Below are positions 14,656-23,865 of a stretch of DNA of 25,143 nt, piece after piece; the first letter of the stretch is position 1, and the number at the start of each line of letters is the position of its first letter. The position numbers and the translations under genes are program-made. Source of the DNA: Helicobacteraceae bacterium (GTDB lineage Bacteria; Campylobacterota; Campylobacteria; Campylobacterales; SZUA-545); assembly GCA_031275395.1 (NCBI GenBank), contig JAISOU010000011.1, forward strand, positions 1 through 25,143, read 5' to 3'. A model generated the notes under the pieces. It saw only the letters and a program-made list of their open reading frames with translations. It had not been told where the DNA came from and searched no databases.

Positions 14656-14677
14656 ATTCCACAAATAAGAGATCTCT

Positions 14678-15742
14678 ATGTCGCGTATTTTCTCCCTGCT
14701 TCTTTTATTAACTCCGCTTTTTGCGGAAGAGTTTGTTTTGCGAAACGATCAAGTTTTGTTTAATTACGGCGTTACAAAAATAACCGAAACGATAGGCGAA
14801 CTAAAAGCCAAAACGGGCGCGAGCCTCTATATTAGCGCGGTTGGCGAGATTGACGAAAACGTAACGATCGCCGAGTATTCGCAAAAACTTTTAGACGATA
14901 GAAAGATAACGTCGTCCTATGTTTTGCTTACGATAAGCGCCTCCGACAGGCGGCTTTATATGATTGTTTCTCCCGATTTAGAGGATAAAATCGACAAAGA
15001 AAAAACGCTGTGCGAAACCTCCGATTGTCCTATCGCGCCGTTTTTTACTAAAACCCGCGCCGATCAAAGCGAAAAACTGCTCATTAACGTCGGCGTTTTT
15101 AACGGCGTAGCCTACATAATCGACGCGATCGCGCAAGGCTACGGCGTTACGCTTAAAAGCTCGCAGGGAAGCGTAAGCAAAGATTACGCGAGCTTTTTTC
15201 AAAAAAGCGACGATTCTTTGCTAAACGCCAAAGGCGTAGAAAAGATGACGGAGATGATCGGCGAGTTAAAAGCGAAAACGGGCGTTGGCGTTTATCTTGG
15301 GGTCGTTAAAAAACTCCGCAAAAACCAAACGATTACAGACTACGCCAAAGAGTTGGCGGATAATTTAAGCGCGCCTTTTATCGCCTTGGCTTTAAGCAGC
15401 GGCGACGCTCAGATCCAAATGATCGTTTCGCCCGATTTGGCGGATAAGATCGACAAAGAGGACGTATTATGCATTAGTCCGGGTTGCCCCATTATCCCGC
15501 TGATTGCCGAACACCGAAAGGATGTCGGCATAGAAACGCAAATTAACGCGGGACTTTTTAACGGCGTAGCTTATATAACGGACGCGATCGCCAAAGAATA
15601 CGGCGTTACGCTAGAAAGTTCTGTGGGAAGCCAAAGCAAAAACTTTACGACCGTTTTGACTACAATCGTTAAAATTATGGTTGTAGCCACGATTATAGGC
15701 TTGGTCGTCGCTTATCGGCGCGGCAAGAAAGAAGGACAGTAA
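14678..15742 (+). CDS. Membrane-anchored protein with two tandem TPM-like domains
   Basis: The 354-residue protein has a signal peptide (to about residue 17), two similar domains (about 25-165 and 190-325) and a C-terminal membrane helix (about 325-345) with a basic tail. The domains share IGELKAKTG, MIVSPDL-x-DKIDKE, FNGVAYI-x-DAIA and YGVTL-x-SS-x-GS-x-SK, so they come from an internal duplication. The fold hints at the TPM (Psb32/MOLO-1) family, which is often membrane-linked and involved in protein quality or phosphatase-like roles; that assignment rests on general look. Each domain has a Cys pair (LCETSDC and LCISPGC). A gene of this sort lies in this place in related cco-fixH clusters as I recall. 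Start signals before the ATG are weak. Confidence 0.65.
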   Translation: MSRIFSLLLLLTPLFAEEFVLRNDQVLFNYGVTKITETIGELKAKTGASLYISAVGEIDENVTIAEYSQKLLDDRKITSSYVLLTISASDRRLYMIVSPDLEDKIDKEKTLCETSDCPIAPFFTKTRADQSEKLLINVGVFNGVAYIIDAIAQGYGVTLKSSQGSVSKDYASFFQKSDDSLLNAKGVEKMTEMIGELKAKTGVGVYLGVVKKLRKNQTITDYAKELADNLSAPFIALALSSGDAQIQMIVSPDLADKIDKEDVLCISPGCPIIPLIAEHRKDVGIETQINAGLFNGVAYITDAIAKEYGVTLESSVGSQSKNFTTVLTTIVKIMVVATIIGLVVAYRRGKKEGQ

Positions 15743-16381
15743 TTGCAAAACCTCGATATCCCGCTCTACATTATGGCGGCGCTGATCGGCGTTTATGCCG
15801 TTTCAGCCGTTTTTGTTATTCTCGTAAAGCGATTTAATCTGATCAAGCGCTCTTTAGCGCCCTATATCATCGTCGCTTCGCTGATTTTTATGTTTCTGGC
15901 GTTAAGCTCGATCCTGATCGTTTCTAAAACGCTAAATCCGTCCGAAGACGATCGGCGTTATATGCAGAGTTATCAAGAGGTCGATAAGCGTTTTAATCAG
16001 ATACTCAAAGATAGCGCCGCGTTTGACTCTATTTATAACTACGAGTTTAAGTTTGCCAAGTTTTCAAACGAACCGATCGGCGTTAAAAACGCGCGCGGCG
16101 AAGTCGATAATTTTGCGCATAGTTTTACGATCGGCGAAAACGGTTTTAGCTTTGCGTTAAGCGACAAAGCGGGCGAGGTTATAACAGACGCGCAAATCGT
16201 AGCGCAAATCAGTCGCGTAGATACCAACGCTTACGATCAAGAAATCAACGCGACTTTTGGCGAAAACGAATACAATTTTGATAATATCAAGATAAAAAGC
16301 GAAGGGCGCTACCGCGTTACTTTGCGCGTTTTGACTCCAGTCGCATCGGTTTATTTGATACGCGAGATATATGCCCGCTAA
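15743..16381 (+). CDS. FixH/CcoH-like oxidase assembly protein
   Basis: The 212-residue protein begins with a TTG directly after the upstream stop. Two membrane helices lie at about 6-27 and 37-60. The rest is periplasmic and ends in a beta-rich part (residues 125-205) with FALSDKAGEV, IVAQISRVDT and EGRYRVTLRVL, which resembles the FixH/YtkA-type sandwich. FixH helps mature cbb3 oxidase, often alongside the copper ATPase FixI/CcoI, which is encoded downstream here. It is longer at the N-terminus than classical FixH. The 3' end overlaps addB by 11 bases. Confidence 0.6.
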   Translation: MQNLDIPLYIMAALIGVYAVSAVFVILVKRFNLIKRSLAPYIIVASLIFMFLALSSILIVSKTLNPSEDDRRYMQSYQEVDKRFNQILKDSAAFDSIYNYEFKFAKFSNEPIGVKNARGEVDNFAHSFTIGENGFSFALSDKAGEVITDAQIVAQISRVDTNAYDQEINATFGENEYNFDNIKIKSEGRYRVTLRVLTPVASVYLIREIYAR

Positions 16382-18572
16382 CAGGCTTTTTGTCGTCCCC
16401 ACGACTAGAGCTAGGCGCGATCGACTTTTTACCGCTTGCGATCCGCAAGAGCGGGTATTGACGATCAAAGAGCTAAAAGAGCGTCTAGCGTATATCCCGC
16501 AACGTTTTTTGATCGGCGAAACGGCGCAAATATTGGCGTTAAAAAAGGCGAGCGATCGCTTAAAAAGCGGCGATCGCTTAGGCGTTCCAAAGGATTTTTT
16601 AGTATTTTTAGAACACGCCCCGTTTTTCTTAAAGTTTTTTGGCGAGCTTTCAGAATACGCAATAGAACCAGAAGCGCTTTTAGGGGGGGATAACTACGCT
16701 CAATACGACGATCATATAGCGATTTTAACGGAGTTAAAAAAACTCTACCGCGAGGAGCTATCAAAAGCGGGTTATATAGATCGCGCCGCGCTTGCCGAAG
16801 AGTATCGGTTAAATCTCTCGTGGTTAAAGGAGTTCAACGAGGTTTTTATTACGATCGAAGGCGTTCTAACGCCATACGAAATAAGACTTTTAGAGGCGAT
16901 CGCAAAAACTTTGCCGCTTGCGATCGAGATATATCCAACGCCCTTTGACGAACGGCTAAAAAGCGCTTTAGAGCCAATCGCGCAGTTAGCCGCTATTAAA
17001 GAGGTAGAGTTAAAGTTAGAAAACGATTTTCGTTTCTTTTGCGTTCAAGAGCGTTTAGAGCAAGCCTCCGCAATTATGAGCGAGGTCTTTTACTATGTCG
17101 ATAGAGGCGTTAGACCGGATCGGATCGCCGTCGTTTTAGCCGACGAAACTTTTGCCGCGTTTTTGCGCCGCTCGGATCGGCATAATATATTTAACTACGC
17201 GATGGGTATTCCATTTACGGAAACAATTTTTTATAGAAGATTAAAAGCGATATTAAACTACGACGAAAATATAGCGGCAAACGCTTATATAAATCGCTTC
17301 AAAATAGATAAAAATTACGATAATTTAGAAGTGCTTTTACGCTACGCAGACGAGAGCAAAAGCGTTAATGAGATCGCTTCCGATACGTTAGAGGAGTTAG
17401 CGCCGCTTTTAAGCGATAAAAGCCTAAAACAAAAAGATCGTTTGCGGCTTTACCTGCAAACCCTGTCCAATAGAACGATCGACGATTCTAGCGGCGGTAA
17501 AGTAACCGTTATGGGCGCGCTAGAAACCAGAGCGGTTAGTTTTGACGCGGCGATCGTGGCCGATTTTAACGATGATAAACTTCCGCGCAGAAGCGTAAAA
17601 GATCTCTTTATAAACGCGGCGGTTCGCGCTAGAGCTACGCTACCCACTTACGCCGATCGAGAGGATAACGAACGATCGTTTTATTGGCGGCTTTTCGCTA
17701 GAGCAAAATATAAAACGATTCTATGCGTCCAGAACGATCATAGCGAACCGAGCCGTTTTGCTAAAGAGTTAGGTATTAAAAACGAGCCTGAAACCTATCC
17801 GCTAAACGCGGAGTTATCGCCGCCTTTTACGCCGCTTAAAAAACGCGAAATAGACACGATCGCGCTTGAGATCGACCTCTTAAAGGATAAGATCAACGCC
17901 TCGAAGCTAAAGAGCTATCTAATGTGCAAGCGAAAGTTTTACTACCAATATATCAAAGGCTATAAAGAGGACGATCGTTTTGACGAACGATCGATTAACC
18001 TTGAAATGGGCGATTTGCTACATAAGGCTTTATCTATTTGCGAAACAGAAACGCAAACGATCGATTATTTGCGTCAAAAGGTTCAAGGCGATCCGCGTTT
18101 AGAGTTTGAGCTGATATTATGGCAAGAGCGGCTAAAAAAATATTTTGAAACCGAAAAAGAGCGTTTTAAAAGCGGTTGGCAAACTATTATGCGCGAAAAA
18201 GAGTTTTGTTTCGATTATAACGGCGCAAACCTAAACGGCAAAATCGATCGCGTCGATAAAAACGAAAACGAATATTTGGCGATCGACTATAAAAGCGGTA
18301 AAGTTCCATTGCAAAGAACGCCTGAAAAACAGAGCGAATTTCAACTAACTATCTATCGCCTATTTTTGTTAAGCGAAGGATACGACGACGTTAAAACATA
18401 TTATTACGATCTAGGCGAAGCAAAGCTTACAGAATACGATTATAAACGATATGAAGAGGCGTTTGAACAGGCGTTGGGCTTATACAAAGAAAAGCGCCAA
18501 GTTTTCGAGCTTTGCGAAAGCCGATCGCCGTGTCAATTTTGCCCATATACAACTCTATGCGGTAGGTTTTGA
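16371..18572 (+). CDS. addB: AddB-type helicase-like/nuclease subunit
   Basis: The 733-residue protein is the partner of AddA in double-strand break end processing for recombination. The N-terminus (FVVPTTRARRDRL) sits where other AddB proteins carry a Walker A site but lacks one, as is usual for the epsilonproteobacterial type. The C-terminal third is a PD-(D/E)XK nuclease with LAIDYKSGKVP as the catalytic strand and EMGDLLHKAL before it. Four Cys (SYLMCKRKF and SPCQFCPYTTLC) should hold the 4Fe-4S cluster that closes the nuclease domain. The ATG lies within the end of the fixH-like gene, and the stop overlaps addA by one base, so the genes are coupled. Confidence 0.88.
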   Translation: MPANRLFVVPTTRARRDRLFTACDPQERVLTIKELKERLAYIPQRFLIGETAQILALKKASDRLKSGDRLGVPKDFLVFLEHAPFFLKFFGELSEYAIEPEALLGGDNYAQYDDHIAILTELKKLYREELSKAGYIDRAALAEEYRLNLSWLKEFNEVFITIEGVLTPYEIRLLEAIAKTLPLAIEIYPTPFDERLKSALEPIAQLAAIKEVELKLENDFRFFCVQERLEQASAIMSEVFYYVDRGVRPDRIAVVLADETFAAFLRRSDRHNIFNYAMGIPFTETIFYRRLKAILNYDENIAANAYINRFKIDKNYDNLEVLLRYADESKSVNEIASDTLEELAPLLSDKSLKQKDRLRLYLQTLSNRTIDDSSGGKVTVMGALETRAVSFDAAIVADFNDDKLPRRSVKDLFINAAVRARATLPTYADREDNERSFYWRLFARAKYKTILCVQNDHSEPSRFAKELGIKNEPETYPLNAELSPPFTPLKKREIDTIALEIDLLKDKINASKLKSYLMCKRKFYYQYIKGYKEDDRFDERSINLEMGDLLHKALSICETETQTIDYLRQKVQGDPRLEFELILWQERLKKYFETEKERFKSGWQTIMREKEFCFDYNGANLNGKIDRVDKNENEYLAIDYKSGKVPLQRTPEKQSEFQLTIYRLFLLSEGYDDVKTYYYDLGEAKLTEYDYKRYEEAFEQALGLYKEKRQVFELCESRSPCQFCPYTTLCGRF

Positions 18573-21388
18573 TGAGCGGTTTTGAAAACTATCTGGCGTG
18601 CGAGGCAAGCGCGGGAAGCGGCAAAACATATCAGCTTAGCTTGCGTTACGCCGCCTTGCTATTAAAAGGCGCTGCGTGCGAGCGGATTTTATGTTTAACC
18701 TTTACCAAAAAAGCGGCAAGCGAAATGAGCGTTAGAATTGCGCGGGTTTTATCCGCTCCGCAGGAGAGCGAAATTGGCGATCTTAGCGACGCTCTAAAAA
18801 TAAGCGTAAAAGAGATCAAAGAGGAGCTACCCAAAGCGTTGAAACGTTTTTTGCGATCGGAAACGCGGATTATGACGATCGACGCTTTTTTTAATCGCGT
18901 TTTACGTCAATTTGCGTTAAACGTAGGAATAACGCCCAACTTTGAAATAGCCGATCAAAGCGCGGAGGATCGCATTCTCGCGTTTTTGAAAGAGGCAAAA
19001 AAAGAGGGCTTATTAAACGATCTTGCAAAAACGACTTTAAGCGATCATCGCTCGTTACAAAATACTATCTCTATTTTTAATCAGCTTTTCAAAGACGTCG
19101 TCTATGGACGCTTAAATGTCGCCGAACCAAAGGCAAGCGAGTTAATAGCCGCGAAAGATTTTGCCATGCAAGCCTTTAATAAGATCGCCGCTTTTGTCAA
19201 TCGCGATCACAATTCAAGCGCAAGCGCGAGGAACGCCGTTTGCGCCGCTACGATCGAAGAGGCGATCGGCGTTTCAAAAACTTGGCTAACAAAAACCAGT
19301 TTATCGGAGTTCAGCTATTTCAAAAAGATATTTGCGCCCGAATTAGACGGCTATTTTTTAGAGTTCAAAACGGCGTTAAAAGAGTATTTTTGTATAGCGC
19401 AAAATAGCGCGTTTTCTAAACTTTCTAAATTATATCAATGCTACGAAAACAGCCAAACGGAGCTTAAAAAATCGCGGGGGAAACTTGGCTACGACGACGT
19501 AACAAGAGAGGTTTATAAGCTTCTAACAAGCGCGTTTGATAAAGAGTTTTTTTACTTTAGAATGGACGGATCGATCGATCATATACTCATCGACGAGTTT
19601 CAAGACACATCGATCGCGCAATTTGAAATCTTAAAACCCCTGATCGACGAGATTTTGGCGGGCAAAGGCATAAAAGAAGATAAATCGTTTTTCTACGTCG
19701 GCGATCAAAAACAATCGATCTATCGTTTTCGCGGAGGCAATCCGCACCTTTTTAGCGCCGTTCGCAAACTCTACGGCGATCGTATTAAAACAAAAACGCT
19801 AGACGTTAATCGCCGATCGTTAAAAAATCTGATCGACTTCGTCAATAAGGTTTTTAAGGATAAAATCTCCGATTTTATCGAACAAAAACCGCATAAAGAG
19901 GAAAGCGACGGATACGTCGAAGTAACAAGCGGCGAGAACGTAATAGAGATCGTTTGCGATCAGGTTTCGCGTCTTTTGGAAAGCGGCGTAAAAAGCGATA
20001 ATATCGCCATTTTAACGCGCAAAAACGACGACGGGGAAAAAGTGGCGCAGGCTTTGCGCGAAAAGTTTGGCGAAACTCTTAGCGTCGTTGCGGAAACCGC
20101 CGTTAAATTGATTAAAACGTTAGAGGTTCGCGCTATCATAGAGGCGTTAAAATATCTCTATTGCAATCGCAATAAACTTTACGAAGCAAACTTTAGAGCG
20201 CTTTTAGATATTCCTTCCGACGAATCGCTAAAAGAGCTTGAAAATATCTACCGAAACGGCGACAGAACCCCTTTAGATATATGCGTCGAGATCGCTAGAA
20301 AATACGCGCTTGGATCTTTAGACGCGCTTCGCTTTTTGGAGTATTGCGCTACGCAAAACTCTATAGACGAGCTTTTATTTAACGTCGATTCCCTAGACGC
20401 GCCGGCTTCGCCCGAAAGCCAAAGCGGATTAAAAGTAACGACCGTGCATAAATCAAAAGGGCTTGAGTTCGACGCGGTAATCGTTATGGATACCTTAAGC
20501 AGAGATCATGGCGGCGGCGATAGACTACTATTTGATTTCGAGGGCGTGGAACTGCGTAAAATATATTGGCGACAAGAGGGGCGCGAAAACGTCGACGAGC
20601 AATACGCGCAAGCGGCGAAACGACAGAAAGAGGAGAGCAAGCGCGACGATCTAAACGCGCTTTACGTTTCATTTACCAGAGCGCGTAGAATCCTGTTAAT
20701 AGCAAAAAACGCGGAGCTTAAAAAGAGCGGCGAAGAAAAATCGACGTTTGCCCCACTTGAATTAGAGGATATAAAAATTGGCGTTTTATCGGCGCAAGCG
20801 GCGCGGGAAAAAGCCAAGAAGCCCGATCCAATCGTCGTTAAAATATCCGATTTTGGTCGTCAGGAAATCCCGATCGAGATCGAAAAAGAAAACGGCGCGA
20901 GAGAAGCGAGAATCTTTGGAACGGCTTTTCACTACGCGATTGAAACGCTAGGCATGTTTGAGCGCGACAACTTAAACTCCGCGTTTTTCTCGGCGCAAAA
21001 TCGTTTCGGTTTTTTGATTCCAAATAGAATAGATCATATAAAAGAGCGCTTGGAGGGCTTGTTAAATTGCAAAGAGTTTATCGCTCTCGTTAAAAATAGA
21101 ACCTTTGTAAAAGAGGCGTCGTTAGTTTATAAAGGCGAAGTAATGCGCTTTGATCTTTTGGTAAAAAACGGCAATCAATGGATTGTGATAGATTTTAAGA
21201 CGGGCGCGAAAAATCCAGATCACGAAAAGCAGGTTTTGCGCTATATAGACGCTTTGAAAAATGCGACAAAACTAGCCGCGCAAGGATTTATAGCTTACGT
21301 TCGTAGCGGTAGCGAAGCGACATTAGAAAAAGTTAAAACAGAAAACTTAATAACGGATAATCAAATTATGAAAAGAAAAACATTATGA
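18572..21388 (+). CDS. addA: AddA helicase/nuclease subunit (UvrD-type)
   Basis: The ATG at 18572 overlaps the addB stop as TGATG; a TTG one codon upstream is possible. The 938-residue protein has Walker A ASAGSGKT (K18), the motif LCLTFTKKAASEM, LIDEFQDTS for Walker B, YVGDQKQSIYRFRGG, TTVHKSKGLEFDAVIV and NALYVSFTRARRILL, which together define a superfamily 1A helicase. The C-terminal nuclease domain has FGTAFHYAIE and WIVIDFKTGAKNP with DFK as catalytic residues. It unwinds and trims broken ends so RecA can load. It is followed by ccoI with a four-base overlap. Confidence 0.93.
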   Translation: MSGFENYLACEASAGSGKTYQLSLRYAALLLKGAACERILCLTFTKKAASEMSVRIARVLSAPQESEIGDLSDALKISVKEIKEELPKALKRFLRSETRIMTIDAFFNRVLRQFALNVGITPNFEIADQSAEDRILAFLKEAKKEGLLNDLAKTTLSDHRSLQNTISIFNQLFKDVVYGRLNVAEPKASELIAAKDFAMQAFNKIAAFVNRDHNSSASARNAVCAATIEEAIGVSKTWLTKTSLSEFSYFKKIFAPELDGYFLEFKTALKEYFCIAQNSAFSKLSKLYQCYENSQTELKKSRGKLGYDDVTREVYKLLTSAFDKEFFYFRMDGSIDHILIDEFQDTSIAQFEILKPLIDEILAGKGIKEDKSFFYVGDQKQSIYRFRGGNPHLFSAVRKLYGDRIKTKTLDVNRRSLKNLIDFVNKVFKDKISDFIEQKPHKEESDGYVEVTSGENVIEIVCDQVSRLLESGVKSDNIAILTRKNDDGEKVAQALREKFGETLSVVAETAVKLIKTLEVRAIIEALKYLYCNRNKLYEANFRALLDIPSDESLKELENIYRNGDRTPLDICVEIARKYALGSLDALRFLEYCATQNSIDELLFNVDSLDAPASPESQSGLKVTTVHKSKGLEFDAVIVMDTLSRDHGGGDRLLFDFEGVELRKIYWRQEGRENVDEQYAQAAKRQKEESKRDDLNALYVSFTRARRILLIAKNAELKKSGEEKSTFAPLELEDIKIGVLSAQAAREKAKKPDPIVVKISDFGRQEIPIEIEKENGAREARIFGTAFHYAIETLGMFERDNLNSAFFSAQNRFGFLIPNRIDHIKERLEGLLNCKEFIALVKNRTFVKEASLVYKGEVMRFDLLVKNGNQWIVIDFKTGAKNPDHEKQVLRYIDALKNATKLAAQGFIAYVRSGSEATLEKVKTENLITDNQIMKRKTL

Positions 21389-23748
21389 AGTGCGATCACT
21401 GCGGGCTAGAGATCGCGCAAAACGCGCTAATTACCGACGGCGATCGCCGTTTTTGCTGCAAGGGTTGCCAAGGGGTTTTTCACCTTTTGCGCGATCTAAA
21501 TCTGGATCGTTTTTACGATCTTAAAGGCGCGCAAACTTTAGCTCAACCGCAGGCGTTGCAAAAAAGCTCCGAACAGTTCGACACGGAGAGCTTCGCCAGA
21601 CGTTTTATTACCGAAAAAAACGGCTTTTGCGAAGTCGGGCTTGTGATCGAGGGTATTCACTGCGCCGCGTGCGTCTGGCTAAACGAAAAGGTTATAAACC
21701 GCTTAGACGGCGCGATCGAGGCGAATATCAACTTCACCACCAACAAAGCGCGGATATTATTCGATCCGTCAAAGATCCGTCTAAGCGAGATTATCGACGC
21801 GATCCGTTCGATTGGCTACGACGCCGCGCCCTACGATCCGAAACTAGCCGAAGATAAGGCAAACAAAGAGCGCAAAGAGTATTACTTTCGCCTGATCGTC
21901 GCCGTTTTTGCGTCGATGAACGTTATGTGGCTCGCAGTCGCGCGTTATCTGGGACTTTTTAGCGGTATGGACGACGCGCTTGCGCGGGCGATCTATATCG
22001 CCGAGTTTGCTCTGGCTACGCCGACGCTGTTTTTTAGCGGCTGGATTTTTTTTCGCGGCGGCTATTACGGGTTGAAAAACGGCTTTGTTACGATGGATCT
22101 GCTTGTGGCGACGGGATCGAGCCTGACCTATCTATACTCCATTTACGCCCTGCTATTTAGCGGCACTGAACCATATTTTGACTCGGTAACGATGATTATT
22201 ACATTCGTGCTGATCGGCAAGTTTTTGGAGGTTCGCGCCAAAAAAAGCGCCGTCGATGCGCTGGATTCGCTTATTGCGACCGCGCCACAAGAGGTTTCCC
22301 GCATAATCGAAGGCGGCGTAGAGCGCGTAGCGCCCGAAGCGATCGCAATCGGCGACATAGTAGAGGCAAAAGCGGGCGAGCGGATCGTCTTTGACGGCGC
22401 GATTTTAAGCGGGACGGCGTCGCTGGATATGGCGAGTTTGACGGGCGAAAGCGAGCCGAAACTAGTCAAAGCGGGCGATCGCGTAATCGGCGGCGCGATC
22501 AATATCGACGGCGTTTTACGTCTTTGCGTCGAAAAGGATTACGCCCATTCGACCTTTCGCGGCGTTATCGCGCTACTTGAAGAATCGCTGGAAAATCGCC
22601 CCGCGATCGCCAATCTGGCAAATAGCCTTTCGCGCTACTTCTCATCGACGATTCTGACGATCGCCGCGATAACCTTTTGCGTATGGTTTTTTGCGATCGG
22701 CGTTAATTTTGATCGCGCTTTGATGATCGCAATCAGCGTAATCGTGATCGCCTGCCCGTGCGCTTTGGCGTTGGCGACGCCGATCGCGAGCGTGATCGGG
22801 ACGCTAGAGGGCGCAAAGCGAAATATCCTCTTTCGCTCCGCCAAAACGCTTGAAACGCTTGCGAAAGCCAAGTTTGCGCTACTCGATAAGACGGGAACGC
22901 TTACGATTGGTTCGCCCAAAGTCGTCGCGGCTAATCTGCCCGAGGGCTTCAATCCCGCCAAACTTTTAGGGCTAATCGGCGCAAGCGCCCACCCCGTTTC
23001 AAAAGGCGTGGCGGACTATTTTAGCGGCGCGGCGGCGGAGCATATCGAAAACGTTAAGACGATCGCGGGGCGGGGCGTAGCCGCCAAAAACCTGCTAGGG
23101 GGCAACGAGGCTTTAATGCGCGAAAACGAAGTGGCGATCAAAGAAAACGCGGGCGAAGGATCGCGATTTTACTTTGCCGAAAACCGCGTTTTGAAAGCGG
23201 AGTTTTGGCTTGCCGACACGTTAAAAGAGGATAGCCAAGCGGCGGTTTTGGCGCTTAAGCGAATGAGATTAAACCTTGCGATTCTAACGGGCGATTCGAT
23301 CGCGGCGGCGCAACCGATCGCGGACAAACTCAAAATTAGCGATTTGCATTGCTCGCTGCTACCGCAAGAAAAAGCGGCTCTGGTCGAGGAGTATCGCAAG
23401 CAAGGCGTTACGGTGATGGTCGGCGACGGGCTAAACGATTCAATCGCGCTCGCAAAAGCCAATATCGCGATCGCAATGCACGGCGGCGCGGACGTGTCGA
23501 TCAGCGTTAGCGACGTCGTTTTACTTAAAGATAGCTTAAAAGATTTAGCTTTCGCGGTGAAGCTAAGCCGAAAAACCTATCGCGTTATCAAACAAAATAT
23601 CGCGTTAAGCATTATTTACAACGTCTGCTTTATCCCGCTTGCCTGCTTGGGCTATATTATCCCTCTGATCGCGGCGCTATCGATGAGTTTTAGCTCTCTG
23701 CTTGTCGTCGGTAACTCGTTTAGAATCAGAGAAAAAAAGCAAGACTAA
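21385..23748 (+). CDS. ccoI: Copper-exporting P1B-type ATPase of cbb3 oxidase maturation (CcoI/FixI type)
   Basis: The 787-residue protein starts at an ATG that overlaps the addA stop (ATGA). The N-terminus has a Cys-rich metal site (C3-x2-C6, then C24-C25-x2-C28), as in FixI-type pumps, followed by a heavy-metal domain with GIHCAAC (C93, C96). Eight membrane helices are expected. Key motifs are TGE (353-355), CPC in the membrane (457-459), DKTGTLT with the phosphorylated D501, ASAHP for nucleotide binding, LTGDS, and GDGLND. It moves copper to the periplasm for insertion into CcoN. Its presence close to ccoNOQP and the FixH-like gene supports CcoI over a general detoxification pump. Confidence 0.88.
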   Translation: MKCDHCGLEIAQNALITDGDRRFCCKGCQGVFHLLRDLNLDRFYDLKGAQTLAQPQALQKSSEQFDTESFARRFITEKNGFCEVGLVIEGIHCAACVWLNEKVINRLDGAIEANINFTTNKARILFDPSKIRLSEIIDAIRSIGYDAAPYDPKLAEDKANKERKEYYFRLIVAVFASMNVMWLAVARYLGLFSGMDDALARAIYIAEFALATPTLFFSGWIFFRGGYYGLKNGFVTMDLLVATGSSLTYLYSIYALLFSGTEPYFDSVTMIITFVLIGKFLEVRAKKSAVDALDSLIATAPQEVSRIIEGGVERVAPEAIAIGDIVEAKAGERIVFDGAILSGTASLDMASLTGESEPKLVKAGDRVIGGAINIDGVLRLCVEKDYAHSTFRGVIALLEESLENRPAIANLANSLSRYFSSTILTIAAITFCVWFFAIGVNFDRALMIAISVIVIACPCALALATPIASVIGTLEGAKRNILFRSAKTLETLAKAKFALLDKTGTLTIGSPKVVAANLPEGFNPAKLLGLIGASAHPVSKGVADYFSGAAAEHIENVKTIAGRGVAAKNLLGGNEALMRENEVAIKENAGEGSRFYFAENRVLKAEFWLADTLKEDSQAAVLALKRMRLNLAILTGDSIAAAQPIADKLKISDLHCSLLPQEKAALVEEYRKQGVTVMVGDGLNDSIALAKANIAIAMHGGADVSISVSDVVLLKDSLKDLAFAVKLSRKTYRVIKQNIALSIIYNVCFIPLACLGYIIPLIAALSMSFSSLLVVGNSFRIREKKQD

Positions 23749-23793
23749 AAACCCTTCCGCCCGTCGTTTCGCCACGCGTTAGCCCCGCTTTCC

Positions 23794-23840
23794 TCCGCGA
23801 TTTACGCACCCAAAGGCTTTGGCTACGCTAAAGTCGCGGA
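23794..23840. repeat. Nested palindrome between convergent genes
   Basis: TCCGCGA (23794-23800) pairs with TCGCGGA (23834-23840), and CCAAA-GGC-TTTGG (23810-23822) forms an inner stem. It lies between the convergent ends of ccoI and the Sel1-like gene and may act as a terminator for both or be a small intergenic repeat. No T-run follows on either strand. Confidence 0.5.
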
Positions 23841-23865
23841 AATGACGGAGAGACAAGCGGCGCAA

